Assembly (NCBI GenBank): GCA_018436785.1
Contig: JAHDKR010000060.1
Location: 1-49,147 of the forward strand
DNA length: 49,147 nucleotides
Source: Synergistaceae bacterium
Lineage (GTDB): Bacteria; Synergistota; Synergistia; Synergistales; Aminobacteriaceae
Direction: 5' to 3'
Each line of letters begins with the position of its first letter. The stretch's first letter is position 1. The position numbers were made by a program, and so were the translations under genes. Positions 8,985-17,793 of this stretch are shown one piece after another. Below the pieces are notes generated by a model. The model was not told where the DNA came from and made no database searches. It saw only the letters and a program-made list of their open reading frames with translations.

Positions 8985-11105
8985 CTATGATAAAACGTTC
9001 TTTAGCTCTTTGAGCGCGGTTTCGAAATGCCGCCATTCGAGAAGAGGTTCGGCTTCGCCGCCGCCTTTGATGTGATCACGTATCGCCATCATCGACGCCT
9101 TGCGGCAGACGAAGGCGATGTCGCCTCCTGAACGCCCGTCGGTCAGCCTCGCCAGCGTCGGAATACGAATCTCCGCAGACAGCGGTTTTTTTCGAAGATG
9201 AATCTCGAAGATCTTCTCCCTGGCAGCAGCGTCGGGCTTCGGTAGTTCAAGGAGGAGGTCGAATCTGCCGCTGGAGAGAAGCGAAGGATCCACAAGATCC
9301 AGACGGTTCGTTGTTGCAAGGACCACCACGCCTTTCAGCTCTTCTATGCCGCTCATCTCTGCAAGGAACTGACTGATAACTCGCTCTGTGAAGCTCGCTC
9401 CGCTGCCGCTGTCCTTCCCCCGGACCGGGACAAGAGATTCAATCTCGTCGAAGTAGAGTATGGAAGGAGCAGCCTGCTTCGCGGTACGGAAGACCTCGCG
9501 GATGGCGCGTTCGCTCTCGCCGACGTATTTCGACATGAGCGCCGGTCCCTTCACGGAGATGAAGTTCACGCCGCTCTCATGGGCGAGCGCCTTTGCGAGA
9601 AGCGTTTTGCCCGTTCCCGAAGCTCCATGAAGCATGATACCTTTGGGAGGCGAGATGGCGAATTTCTCAAAGATGTCGGCGTGTTCCAGAGGCCACTGGA
9701 CCGCGTCGTGCAGCTCTTCTTTAATATCTTCCAAACCGCCGATATCGCGCCACGATACATCGGGGATCTCAACGAAAACCTCCCGTATCGCCGAAGGATC
9801 GACCTCCCTGAACGCGTCGAGGAAGTGGTCCATCCGTACGTCCATGGCAAGAAGGCGGTCGTAGGGAATCTCTTCCATCTCCATGTCGATCTCGGGGAGC
9901 AGTTCGCGAAGGCTGGCCATCGCGGCCTCCTTGGCGAGCGCCTCGATATCCGCCCCGACGTATCCGTGCGTCATGTCTGCAAGACGGCGAAGATCCACGT
10001 CGGCCGCCAGCGGCATCCCGCGCGTATGAATGGTGAGAATCTCATACCGGCCCTTCTTGTCGGGGATAGGTATGGAGATCTCTCTGTCGAAGCGGCCCGG
10101 ACGCCTGAGCGCCGGGTCGAGAGTGTTCGGTATGTTGGTGGCGCCGATGACCACGATCTGACCGCGGGACTCCAGCCCGTCCATGAGCGCCAGGAGCTGG
10201 GCGACAACCCTGCGCTCGACCTGTTTTTCTCCGCCCATCTCCTCACGCTTCGGGGCGATGGCGTCGATTTCGTCGATGAAGATGATCGAGGGCGCATGGG
10301 CCTGCGCGTCTTCGAATACGTTGCGCAGCCGTTCTTCGCTTTCACCGTAGAACTTGCCGATGACCTCCGGGCCCGAAATGTGGGTGAAATAAACGTCCGT
10401 CTCCGAGGCTACAGCCCTCGCAATAACGGTCTTTCCGGTACCCGGAGGGCCGTAGAGCAGTACGCCCTTCGGTGGTTGAACGCCAAGGCGGTCGAAGACC
10501 TGAGGGAAGCGCAGCGGCAGTTCGATCATCTCGCGGATTCTTTGGATCTGAGGTCCAAGCCCCCCGATGTCCTCGTAGGATATCTTTGCCTTCTTCTCGC
10601 CCTCCGCCTGTTTTTCCACGTTCACGTAGGTGGACTTGCTGATGATCACTGTTCCGGCAGGCGTCGTGTCGACGACGCGGAAGTCACAGATACGCGCGCC
10701 GAAGAGATTGGTACGCACCCGGTCGTCGGTAAGAACGGGAAGGCCTTCAAGAAGGGAACGGATATACGCGGCGTCGCGCTCTTTCTCCAGCAGCGCCGTA
10801 GAGGTAAGCGGACGGAGCGTAACGCTTCCTGCGAAGTGGTGCGTCGTCGTATGGACGGACACCTTGTCGTCGATACTCGCCTGCGCGTTGTCCCTTGTGA
10901 TACCGTCAATCTGGACCACGCCTTTCGCGCCCCCGGAGGCGACAAGGTCGGAATCGCATGAGAGAATCCGGACGGGAGTGCGGCGTTTCCCTTCTATTTC
11001 GACTATCTGGCCTTCCGAAAGGCCCAGCGCGGCCATGTCCTCGGGGGAGATGCGGGCAATACTGTGTCCGACATCCTTAGGCATAGCTTCCTTGACTTTC
11101 AGCAT
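8985..11105 (-). CDS. CDC48/VCP-like double AAA ATPase
   Basis: 706 aa. The start at 11105 follows GAGAGGAAG; the longer frame upstream lacks a site. The N-terminal CDC48_N double-psi barrel (about 1-90: '[23 protein letters not shown]') and a CDC48_2-like segment precede two AAA domains. D1 has GPPGTGKT at about 219-226, IIFIDEID and the arginine-finger segment [11 protein letters not shown]2 has GASGTGKT at about 494-501, ILYFDEIES and LLSSGRFD, in which the first of the two usual arginines is Ser. The family forms hexameric unfoldases that extract or feed proteins to proteases. It is typical of archaea and eukaryotes and patchy in bacteria. It is monocistronic, so no partner can be inferred. 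Confidence 0.93.
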   Translation of the reverse strand: MLKVKEAMPKDVGHSIARISPEDMAALGLSEGQIVEIEGKRRTPVRILSCDSDLVASGGAKGVVQIDGITRDNAQASIDDKVSVHTTTHHFAGSVTLRPLTSTALLEKERDAAYIRSLLEGLPVLTDDRVRTNLFGARICDFRVVDTTPAGTVIISKSTYVNVEKQAEGEKKAKISYEDIGGLGPQIQRIREMIELPLRFPQVFDRLGVQPPKGVLLYGPPGTGKTVIARAVASETDVYFTHISGPEVIGKFYGESEERLRNVFEDAQAHAPSIIFIDEIDAIAPKREEMGGEKQVERRVVAQLLALMDGLESRGQIVVIGATNIPNTLDPALRRPGRFDREISIPIPDKKGRYEILTIHTRGMPLAADVDLRRLADMTHGYVGADIEALAKEAAMASLRELLPEIDMEMEEIPYDRLLAMDVRMDHFLDAFREVDPSAIREVFVEIPDVSWRDIGGLEDIKEELHDAVQWPLEHADIFEKFAISPPKGIMLHGASGTGKTLLAKALAHESGVNFISVKGPALMSKYVGESERAIREVFRTAKQAAPSILYFDEIESLVPVRGKDSGSGASFTERVISQFLAEMSGIEELKGVVVLATTNRLDLVDPSLLSSGRFDLLLELPKPDAAAREKIFEIHLRKKPLSAEIRIPTLARLTDGRSGGDIAFVCRKASMMAIRDHIKGGGEAEPLLEWRHFETALKELKNVLS

Positions 11106-11152
11106 GTGTAACTTCCTCTCTTCATTGAATGTTCTGCGGAAAACATAATAAC

Positions 11153-11190
11153 ATACCCTGCGGCCGCCGTTCATCCGGACCGCAGGGTAT
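11153..11190 (-). terminator. Intrinsic terminator of the aminotransferase gene
   Basis: An 11-bp perfect stem (ATACCCTGCGG at 11153-11163, complement at 11180-11190) follows the minus-strand aminotransferase stop. Read on the minus strand it leads into a T-rich stretch. It also separates that gene from the ATPase gene downstream. Confidence 0.75.
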
Positions 11191-11222
11191 GGAAGGGCGG
11201 AGAAGCCGTGTTTACGGAAGAA

Positions 11223-12434
11223 TCAGCGGGCGGCTACCGGCTCGATACGCCCCGGGTAGGCTTCAAGAGCGACCTTGAGAATATCCATTGCCTTAACAAG
11301 CTCATCGTTCTTTAAGACGTACGCAAGACGGAACTCCTGCTTTCCCAGCCCGGGAGTCGCGTAGAATCCCTCGCCGGCGGAAGCCATGACGGTTTCGCCG
11401 TCAACGTCGAAGTTCTGAAGCATCCAGATGATGAACTTCTCCGCGTCGTCGACGGGGAGCTTCACCATGACATAGAAGGCGCCCTTCGGTTCCGAGCAGA
11501 TCACTCCGGGCATCTTCTTCAGCGCGGCGTAGAGCGTGTCGCGGCGGGACTGGTATTCTTTGTTCACTTCATCAAGGTACGATTTTGGCGTACTGTACAG
11601 CGCTGTAGCGCCGACTTGTTCCAGCGTGGGAACGCAGAGGCGGCCCTGCGCGATCTTGAGAACCTGCGCCATGAAGTCCTTGTTCTTGCACGCGATGCAC
11701 CCGATGCGGGCGCCGCAGGCGCTGTAGCGCTTCGAAACGGAATCGACGATGATGACTCTGTCCTGTATTTCCGGCAGGTGGCCGAAGCTTGTGTATTTCA
11801 GTCCGTCGTACACGAACTCCCGGTAGACTTCGTCCGCGACTATGTAGAGATTGTGTCTGAGCGCAAGGTCCGCGAGCATATCCATCTCGTCGCGGGTATA
11901 AATCGTTCCGGTCGGATTTCCGGGGTTCGCCACAAGGATTGCCCGTGTCCGCGGCGTAACGAGCGCTTCGACCTGCTCCTTGGGGGGAAGATGGAAGCCT
12001 TCTTCGGCTTTGGTCGTAATTGGGACGACTTTGACGTTCACGCTCTGTGCAAACGCGTTATAATTGGCGTAGAATGGTTCAGGGATGAGCACTTCGTCTC
12101 CGGGGTCGCACATCGTCATAAACGCGAAAAGAAGGGCTTCGCTGCCGCCGTTGGTGACAATAAGATCTTCTCTCTCGATTGGGATGTTAAACTCTTTGTA
12201 GTAGCGGCTTATTGCATCTCTCAGATCGTTGTTCCCCTGGGAGGTTGCGTACGCAATAACCTCCTGCGAAAAGTCCTTGATAGCCTTGAGGAACGATTCG
12301 GGTGTTTTGATGTCCGGCTGCCCGATGTTGAGAGGATAGATCTTCTTCCCCTTCGCTCGCGCCTCCTCCGCGTACGGCAGTAGTCTGCGCACCGGAGACG
12401 ATTGCATCGCCAGGACTCTTTCGGAAAACTTCAC
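11223..12434 (-). CDS. Class I PLP aminotransferase (aspartate/aromatic type)
   Basis: 403 aa, fold type I. The N-terminus shows LNIGQPDIKTP, then NGGSEALLFAF, the NPGNPTG loop at 170-176, ADEVYREFVYDG and the PLP lysine K235 in DSVSKRYSACGARIG. The C-terminal EFRLAYV supplies the carboxylate-binding arginine. The start is GTG, 8-9 bases after an AAGGGGGT site. Such enzymes pass amino groups from aspartate, alanine or aromatic amino acids to 2-oxoglutarate, which the glutamate dehydrogenase encoded at 16.3 kb could regenerate; that link is inference. The substrate cannot be fixed from sequence by eye. It diverges from apgM. Confidence 0.93.
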   Translation of the reverse strand: MKFSERVLAMQSSPVRRLLPYAEEARAKGKKIYPLNIGQPDIKTPESFLKAIKDFSQEVIAYATSQGNNDLRDAISRYYKEFNIPIEREDLIVTNGGSEALLFAFMTMCDPGDEVLIPEPFYANYNAFAQSVNVKVVPITTKAEEGFHLPPKEQVEALVTPRTRAILVANPGNPTGTIYTRDEMDMLADLALRHNLYIVADEVYREFVYDGLKYTSFGHLPEIQDRVIIVDSVSKRYSACGARIGCIACKNKDFMAQVLKIAQGRLCVPTLEQVGATALYSTPKSYLDEVNKEYQSRRDTLYAALKKMPGVICSEPKGAFYVMVKLPVDDAEKFIIWMLQNFDVDGETVMASAGEGFYATPGLGKQEFRLAYVLKNDELVKAMDILKVALEAYPGRIEPVAAR

Positions 12435-12583
12435 CTTGATGACCCCCTTGAATTGAAATTAAGTGGATGGACCGCTGAAGAAAATGATAACATAAAATGC
12501 AGAGGTTTTTGCAGAAAAAAACGAGCACTCGAGACAAATCGATCCATTAGTGAAATGAAAAATTTTCGAAGGTGGCGAGGAAT

Positions 12584-13792
12584 ATGAAAAGAATGGATAT
12601 ATTGAAGAGCCTGGCGACTGACAACGGCAAGAAGATGATTCTTCTTGTCATGGACGGTATAGGAGGTCTTCCCGGCCCCGAAGGAAAAACGGAACTCGAA
12701 GCAGCGGCGACGCCGAATATGGACGCCTTGGCGAGAAAGAGCGAACTCGGCCTTCTGGACATGGTCGATGTCGGCATAACTCCGGGAAGCGGGCCCGGGC
12801 ATCTCTCCCTCTTCGGGTACGACCCGATGGAGTTCTCCATAGGGCGAGGAATTCTCGAAGCCATGGGCGTTGGCGCGCTTGTAGGTCCGGGAGACGTTTG
12901 CGCGCGGGGGAACTTTTGCACCCGTTCCGACGACGATGTGATCACCGACAGGCGCGCGGGGCGCATCCCCACCGAGAAGAGTGCGCTTGTCGTGAAGAAG
13001 CTTGCTGAATCGATCAAGGAGATTAACGGAGTCCGTGTAACTTTTTACCCGGGAAAGGAACATCGTTTCGTCGTCGTCTTCTCGGGAGAGGGGTTGAGCG
13101 AGAACGTGGCCGACGCCGATCCTCAGCAGGAAGGCAGTCCGATGCGCTGGGCGCGGCCGACGGTTTCAGACGGCGAACGGATGGCGGACGTTGCAAACGC
13201 CTTCATAAAGAAAGTCGCGGAGGTGCTGAAAGGCGAAGCTCCGGCGAACGGCTGTCTTCTGCGCGGATTTTCATCCGCTCCTGATATCCCGCTTATGGGA
13301 GACGTTTATAAAATCAAGCCTGTGGCGGTTGCAACCTACCCGATGTACAAGGGGCTCGCCAAACTGGTCGGAATGAACGTCGTCGAAGCGGGCGAGACGC
13401 TTGACCAGCTTTTCGACAGCGTGGGGCGCCTTTGGAGCGACTACGACTACTTCTACGTCCACGTGAAATATACAGATAGTCGCGGCGAGGACGGCGATTT
13501 TGAAGGAAAAAAGAAAGTTGTGGAAACAGTGGACGCGCTTCTGCCGCGTTTGCTTGCGCTCTCGCCCGACGTTCTTGTCATTACCGGAGACCACAGCACG
13601 CCAAGCGTGATGAGCGGCCATTCCTGGCATCCGGTCCCCTTCCTGCTCGCAAGCGAGTTTGTCCGCGGAGGCGACTCGAAGTCGTTTGACGAGCGCGAAT
13701 GCCGTATCGGCGCAGGCGGGCGCATAGAGGCGAAAAAACTTCTCGGCCTGATGCTGGCGCACGCCCGCAGGCTTGATAAATTCGGCGCATAG
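12584..13792 (+). CDS. apgM: 2,3-bisphosphoglycerate-independent phosphoglycerate mutase, archaeal type
   Basis: About 402 aa. I use the ATG at 12584, close behind GGTGGCGAGGA, rather than the GTG at 12572. The alkaline-phosphatase-fold metal and Ser site is visible: VMDGIGGLPGP near the N-terminus, TPNMDALARKS, then the GSGPGHLSLFGYDP loop. The C-terminal metal ligands lie in ITGDHSTPSVMSGHSWHPVP. The family interconverts 3- and 2-phosphoglycerate in glycolysis and gluconeogenesis. The ApgM type is archaeal in flavour and differs from the longer GpmI enzyme. It precedes the YhaM-like gene by 33 bp and may share its transcript. Confidence 0.95.
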   Translation: MKRMDILKSLATDNGKKMILLVMDGIGGLPGPEGKTELEAAATPNMDALARKSELGLLDMVDVGITPGSGPGHLSLFGYDPMEFSIGRGILEAMGVGALVGPGDVCARGNFCTRSDDDVITDRRAGRIPTEKSALVVKKLAESIKEINGVRVTFYPGKEHRFVVVFSGEGLSENVADADPQQEGSPMRWARPTVSDGERMADVANAFIKKVAEVLKGEAPANGCLLRGFSSAPDIPLMGDVYKIKPVAVATYPMYKGLAKLVGMNVVEAGETLDQLFDSVGRLWSDYDYFYVHVKYTDSRGEDGDFEGKKKVVETVDALLPRLLALSPDVLVITGDHSTPSVMSGHSWHPVPFLLASEFVRGGDSKSFDERECRIGAGGRIEAKKLLGLMLAHARRLDKFGA

Positions 13793-13825
13793 CGGCGCCG
13801 ACGTATGCGTACATGAGGTGATTGA

Positions 13826-14857
13826 GTGGAAGAACAGCAGATTTGCACGATCGGCGAAATACGGCGGATGTCAAAGGACGAGAAGTTCAAGGTGCTTGGC
13901 GTCGTTGTGAAATCGTCGACCAGGAAAGATAAGAACGGGAAGAACTACTGGGATCTCGGCATCATGGATTCTGAAGGGACGATTGAGGGAAAGGTGTGGT
14001 CGAACGCGCAGTGGTGGGACAGGAGAGACGCTCCCCTGCTCGTCGCGGAACCGGCTGAATCGGAGATTTTACGCGATCTTACGGGAAAGACTGTTGGTCT
14101 TGTCGGTCAGGTTACGGAGTTCAGAGGACAGCAGCAGTACAATTTCAATGCGGTTTCACTTGTCAATCAGGAAAAATACCCGCCGCATCAGTACGTGCAG
14201 CGTTCTCCCGTGCCGGAGGAGAGCCTTGAACGCGCATTCCTGGAACTACTGGAAGTGTGCGAAGGACCCGTCGGTGATTTTCTTGATTTCGTCTTTTTCA
14301 AGAAAAACCTGTGGGAGCGTTTCAAGACATGCCCGGCCGCAGTTTCTCACCATCACGCGTACGTCGGCGGTCTTCTGGAGCATACGATAGCGGTTGCGCG
14401 CACGGCGAAAAATATCGTCGAAGCGGGATTATCCGGCGGGTACGAGGCGGACGTTGCCGTCACAATAGCGGGAGCGCTGCTCCATGATCTTGGCAAGATG
14501 GAGGCGTACCGCCTTGTTCCTGCGCCTGTAATGACCGTGGCGGGGACCTTTCACGATCATATTGTGATTGGGTACAGCATGTTTGAATCCCTCGCCCGTG
14601 AATTCAACCTGGATGAACGGCTTTTTCTGGCCATAGGGCATATCATTGTCAGCCATCACGGATGCAGGGAGTACGGTTCTCCTGTGCTTCCCGCGACTCC
14701 GGAAGCCATGGCGGTGAGCGCGGCCGACGAGATGGATTTCAGGCTCTTCTGCTGGAAGCATTCTGTCGATCAGATGGAAGATGGACGGGAAATATCCGAT
14801 TTTAATCCTTCCGCCCAAAGACGTTTCTGGAAATGGGAGCTGAATAATGGGGTATAA
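13826..14857 (+). CDS. YhaM-like 3'-5' exoribonuclease, OB fold plus HD domain
   Basis: 343 aa with a GTG start behind GAGGTG. Residues ~5-115 form an OB-fold nucleic-acid-binding domain ('GVVVKSSTRKDKNGKNYWDLGIMD', with a YNF near 107). The HD domain at ~165-325 has SHHHAYVGGLLEHT, the HD pair H220-D221 in ALLHDLGKMEAY, and GHIIVSHHG. This is the YhaM/Cbf1 layout; family members degrade RNA and single-stranded DNA from the 3' end with manganese. The last 11 bases overlap the pseudouridine synthase start, implying translational coupling and a shared RNA-processing context. Confidence 0.9.
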   Translation: MEEQQICTIGEIRRMSKDEKFKVLGVVVKSSTRKDKNGKNYWDLGIMDSEGTIEGKVWSNAQWWDRRDAPLLVAEPAESEILRDLTGKTVGLVGQVTEFRGQQQYNFNAVSLVNQEKYPPHQYVQRSPVPEESLERAFLELLEVCEGPVGDFLDFVFFKKNLWERFKTCPAAVSHHHAYVGGLLEHTIAVARTAKNIVEAGLSGGYEADVAVTIAGALLHDLGKMEAYRLVPAPVMTVAGTFHDHIVIGYSMFESLAREFNLDERLFLAIGHIIVSHHGCREYGSPVLPATPEAMAVSAADEMDFRLFCWKHSVDQMEDGREISDFNPSAQRRFWKWELNNGV

Positions 14858-15776
14858 ACTGCATATTTCACCTTCTGATGACGGGCGTCGCCTGGACAAG
14901 ACGATCCGGTCGATCTGGCCTGCGTTGCCGCTCAGCGTTGTAATGAAAGGCATCCGTACAGGCGCTGTCCGGCTGGACGGGAAAAAGGCGGCGTGCGACG
15001 TCAGGATAACGGCGGGGCAGGAGCTGTATGTCCCTTGGGAAGGGCCTGCCGAAAGGGAAGAGGGCTTCCGCTATCGCCGCACACTTCCTATTCTGTTCGA
15101 GGACGAGCGCTTGCTGGCTGTGAATAAGCCGGAAAACCTGCTTGTCCAGCCGGACCGGAAGGATCAGGACAATGTGCTCGACAGGGTGAAGTACATGCGG
15201 AGTCTTGAAGGGGCCGAGGAGAGAGCCTACGCAGTGCATCGGCTGGACAGGAACACGACGGGAGTGCTTCTGGTGGCGCTCTCCGGGGTCTCTCTCCGCA
15301 TACTCCAGGATGCCTTCCGGGCTCGTGAAGTTCGAAAGACGTATCTCGCCGTAGTTTCAGGGGTTCCTCCTGCAAAGGGAGAGATCGACGCCCCTTTGCT
15401 CAAGGATCCCGCTTCCAACACCGTTAAGGTGGATCCTTCGGGGAAGGAGGCGCTCACTCGCTACAGACTTCTTGCAGCCGGAGGGGACGTTTCTCTCGTC
15501 GAAATCGACCTCGTGACGGGGCGCTCTCACCAGGCCCGGGTGCACATGGCGTCGATAGGTCATTCGATTCTCGGAGATATTCGCTACGGCAGCGAAAATG
15601 TCAATGCGAAGTGGAGGAAGAGGGGGATTCGCCGCCCTCTTCTGCATAGTTATCAGGTTGTCTTCGGGAGCCTTCTGGGAGAACTTGAATCGCTTTCAGG
15701 CATGCGGATAGCTGCTCCTCTTCCGGAGGATATGGGGGAGCTTCTACGTTCGAGGGGCTGGAAACCTCCGGTATAA
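14847..15776 (+). CDS. RluA-family 23S rRNA pseudouridine synthase
   Basis: 309 aa. An S4-like RNA-binding domain covers residues ~10-65 (DDGRRLDKTIRSIWP, then VRLDGKKA), followed by the RluA catalytic domain. The catalytic Asp is D134 in HRLDRNTTGVLL, a close match to the family HRLDxxTSG. VNKPENLLVQP and GRSHQARVHMASIGHSILGD are also typical. It isomerises specific uridines in structured RNA, most likely 23S rRNA, in the cytoplasm. Whether it is RluC-like or RluD-like cannot be told from sequence alone. It overlaps the YhaM-like gene by 11 bases. A putative selenoprotein gene begins 51 bp downstream. Confidence 0.93.
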   Translation: MGYKLHISPSDDGRRLDKTIRSIWPALPLSVVMKGIRTGAVRLDGKKAACDVRITAGQELYVPWEGPAEREEGFRYRRTLPILFEDERLLAVNKPENLLVQPDRKDQDNVLDRVKYMRSLEGAEERAYAVHRLDRNTTGVLLVALSGVSLRILQDAFRAREVRKTYLAVVSGVPPAKGEIDAPLLKDPASNTVKVDPSGKEALTRYRLLAAGGDVSLVEIDLVTGRSHQARVHMASIGHSILGDIRYGSENVNAKWRKRGIRRPLLHSYQVVFGSLLGELESLSGMRIAAPLPEDMGELLRSRGWKPPV

Positions 15777-15826
15777 CCCGGTTCTACCCGCGAAGGACAA
15801 ACTTCGTCAGGGAAGGAGGGAAGAGC

Positions 15827-16141
15827 ATGGAACATGTAAAAATCGTTGCGGAAGAGAAGATTCTGGAAAAGCTGCGGAAGAGGGGAGAAGTCTATGCAAT
15901 CCGGCGGACACTCGGTGTCGGCTGAAATGCCAGGAGAGTCGTCCGTATAGAGGACGGGAAGCCTCCGGTGGAGGCGGAGTTTCAAAAAATTGAGCAGGAT
16001 GGCGTTGTCCTCTGGGTTCCGTCATTCATGGAGTTCAAGAACAACGAAATTCTCATTGTACAGCGCGGATTTCTCTGGTCTGCATATCTGATGCTTGTCG
16101 GGGTGCTCAGTGAATCGGAAGAATCGTGCTGTAATTCGTGA
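15827..16141 (+). CDS. Putative selenoprotein with in-frame UGA at codon 33 (CC/Se-motif-like)
   Basis: 104 aa if the TGA at 15923-15925 is read as selenocysteine. The ATG has a strong GGAAGGAGGG site (15811-15820), and the same frame stays protein-like after the TGA up to a real stop at 16139-16141. The local motif is TLGVG-U-NARRVV; a Glu-rich helix (EEKILEKLRKRG) comes before it and a beta-rich part (GVVLWVPSFMEFK, EILIVQRGFLWSAYLMLVG) after it, and the protein ends ESCCNS. The layout resembles short HesB/CC-Se-motif (seleno)proteins, where Cys-Cys or Cys-Sec sits near residue 30; here a Gly precedes the Sec. Function unknown, redox role inferred. Alternative: a nonsense-mutated gene. Confidence 0.72.
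15939..15957 (+). promoter_or_regulatory. Bacterial SECIS-like hairpin
   Basis: CGTCC (15940-15944) pairs with GGACG (15952-15956), extended by a U-G pair, around a 7-nt loop GUAUAGA that begins with G and U. The loop starts 19 nt after the UGA, within the spacing known for SelB-recognised bacterial SECIS elements. A second stem (15961-15966 with 15970-15975, loop GGU) lies further away, about 41 nt after the UGA. Confidence 0.6.
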
Positions 16142-16253
16142 GATTCTGAGAACCCAAACGCTGCAAGCCTATGGTACTTCGTTTCTCCGTTAAAGAGATT
16201 TTGTGTTTTGTGGCGGGTATTTAGGATTATTTTGATGTATTTCAATTTCTCGC

Positions 16254-16281
16254 TTGTTCTTTGGAAAAAGAGTGCTATGAT
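16254..16281 (+). promoter_or_regulatory. Sigma-70-type promoter for glutamate dehydrogenase 1
   Basis: TTGTTC (16254-16259), a 16-bp spacer and TATGAT (16276-16281), followed by a ~50-nt leader and an AGGAGGTG ribosome binding site at 16321-16328. The 193-bp stretch from 16142 to 16334 holds no other feature I can recognise. Confidence 0.6.
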
Positions 16282-16334
16282 AGTTATTAAGGTCTCAAAC
16301 GGCTCAGGCCGTAAATATACAGGAGGTGTGTTTC

Positions 16335-17612
16335 ATGTCTGTTGTAAAGCGTACTTCCTCGAACGTGCTTCTAGACACCGCACTCAAAAATTTCTATGCC
16401 GCAGCGGAGGAGATGGGGCTTGAAGAGGGCCTTATCGATATTCTCAGCCATTCCGAACGTAAGACCAGCGTGTCCATCCCTGTCGAGATGGACGACGGAT
16501 CTGTGAAGGTCTTCGACGGCTACCGGGTGCTCCATTCTTCCGCGATAGGCCCCGGCAAGGGCGGCGTCCGTTTCCACCCGGAAGTGAACGTTGAAGAGTG
16601 CGAAGCGCTTGCCATGATGATGACATGGAAGTGTTCGCTGGCCGGTATCCCTTACGGCGGCGGCAAGGGCGGAGTTTCCTGCGAGCCTCTGGAACTCTCG
16701 AAGAAGGAAAAAGAACGTATTTCCCGCACATGGGCTGCCCGCATGGCTCCCGTGATCGGCGCATGGACTGACGTTCCCGCTCCTGACGTGAACACCGGCG
16801 GCCCGGAAATGGTCTGGTTTATGGATACCATCAGCAAGATGAAGAACCAGCTTGAACCCGCCATCTTCACAGGCAAACCCATTCCGCTGTGGGGTTCCAA
16901 AGGACGCACCGCGGCGACCGGTTACGGCGTTGCAACCTGCGCTCTTGAACTGCTGAAGAACCTCGGCAAAGACCCGAAAGCAATCTCTGTCTCGATCCAG
17001 GGCTTCGGCAACGTAGGAACCTACGCGGCCCTTACTATGGTGAACGCCGGTTCCAAAGTTGTCGCCATCAGCGATATTACCGGAACTTACTTCGCAGAGA
17101 AGGGGCTTGACATAAAGAAAGCTATCGACCATGTGAACAACCATCCCAAGCACCTGCTTGAAGGCTTCACCTGCGACGGCTGCCAGAAGCTCGACCTTCC
17201 CGAAGCTCTCTTTGTCAACTGCGATATTCTCATTCCCGCAGCTCTTGAAGGCGTCATCAACGGAAAGAATGCTGACAAAGTCAAAGCAAAGTACATCGTT
17301 GAGGCTGCAAACGGCCCCGTGACTCCGGAAGGCGACGCTATTCTTGACGCAAAGGGCGTTCTCGTTGTCCCGGACTTCCTCGCCAACTCCGGCGGCGTTA
17401 TCGGCTCTTACTTCGAGTGGGCGCAGGATCTCGGCGGTTTCTTCTGGTCGGAGGAGGAGTACAACGAGCGCCTCATCAGCATCATGAAGGACAACTTCCA
17501 GCGCGTGTGGGGCTACGCAAAGGACAAGAACGTGAAGATGCGTCGCGCAGCGTTCATGGCGGCGATTCAGAGAGTCGCCGATGCAGTTCGCATGAGAGGC
17601 GTCTTCCTATAA
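16335..17612 (+). CDS. gdhA: Glutamate dehydrogenase (Glu/Leu/Phe/Val family)
   Basis: 425 aa. The ATG at 16335 follows AGGAGGTG; the longer frame starts inside that site. The dimerisation domain carries GPGKGGVRFHP and the catalytic lysine K111 in PYGGGKGGV, then VPAPDVNTGGPEM. The Rossmann domain has GFGNVG at 223-228. It catalyses reversible oxidative deamination of glutamate to 2-oxoglutarate, central to amino-acid fermentation. The ribosome binding site and perfect terminator suggest strong expression. A related but frameshifted copy follows 181 bp downstream. Glutamate rather than leucine or phenylalanine specificity is inferred from length and motifs. Confidence 0.95.
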   Translation: MSVVKRTSSNVLLDTALKNFYAAAEEMGLEEGLIDILSHSERKTSVSIPVEMDDGSVKVFDGYRVLHSSAIGPGKGGVRFHPEVNVEECEALAMMMTWKCSLAGIPYGGGKGGVSCEPLELSKKEKERISRTWAARMAPVIGAWTDVPAPDVNTGGPEMVWFMDTISKMKNQLEPAIFTGKPIPLWGSKGRTAATGYGVATCALELLKNLGKDPKAISVSIQGFGNVGTYAALTMVNAGSKVVAISDITGTYFAEKGLDIKKAIDHVNNHPKHLLEGFTCDGCQKLDLPEALFVNCDILIPAALEGVINGKNADKVKAKYIVEAANGPVTPEGDAILDAKGVLVVPDFLANSGGVIGSYFEWAQDLGGFFWSEEEYNERLISIMKDNFQRVWGYAKDKNVKMRRAAFMAAIQRVADAVRMRGVFL

Positions 17613-17647
17613 GTTCGAGCTCAAACTTTTTTTCTGATACATCTGAA

Positions 17648-17676
17648 AACGACCGGGCAACCGGTCGTTTTTTTTA
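17648..17676 (+). terminator. Intrinsic terminator of gdhA
   Basis: A perfect 9-bp stem (AACGACCGG, loop GCAA, complement at 17661-17669) is followed by an uninterrupted run of T. Confidence 0.95.
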
Positions 17677-17705
17677 TTGAAAAGTGGGGCAGGAAAAGAG
17701 TTGTG

Positions 17706-17714
17706 TGATAAAAT
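17706..17714 (+). promoter_or_regulatory. Extended -10 promoter of the second GDH gene
   Basis: TGATAAAAT fits TG-N-TAAAAT, 80 bases before the GTG start. The flanking GTGT and ACAC form a small inverted repeat around the -10 box. No -35 box is clear. Confidence 0.4.
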
Positions 17715-17793
17715 AATACACGAATTCCAACTATTCAATTAAGTTGTGAGCGTCCAGTAGCAGTTCGTTTCCAGAAGATTGGAGGGATGAAAG

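Noticed and set aside
9579..10961. Plus-strand open frame of 460 codons opposite the CDC48-like ATPase
   Set aside because: Arg/Asp/Val-rich mirror translation; the minus strand carries all AAA motifs.
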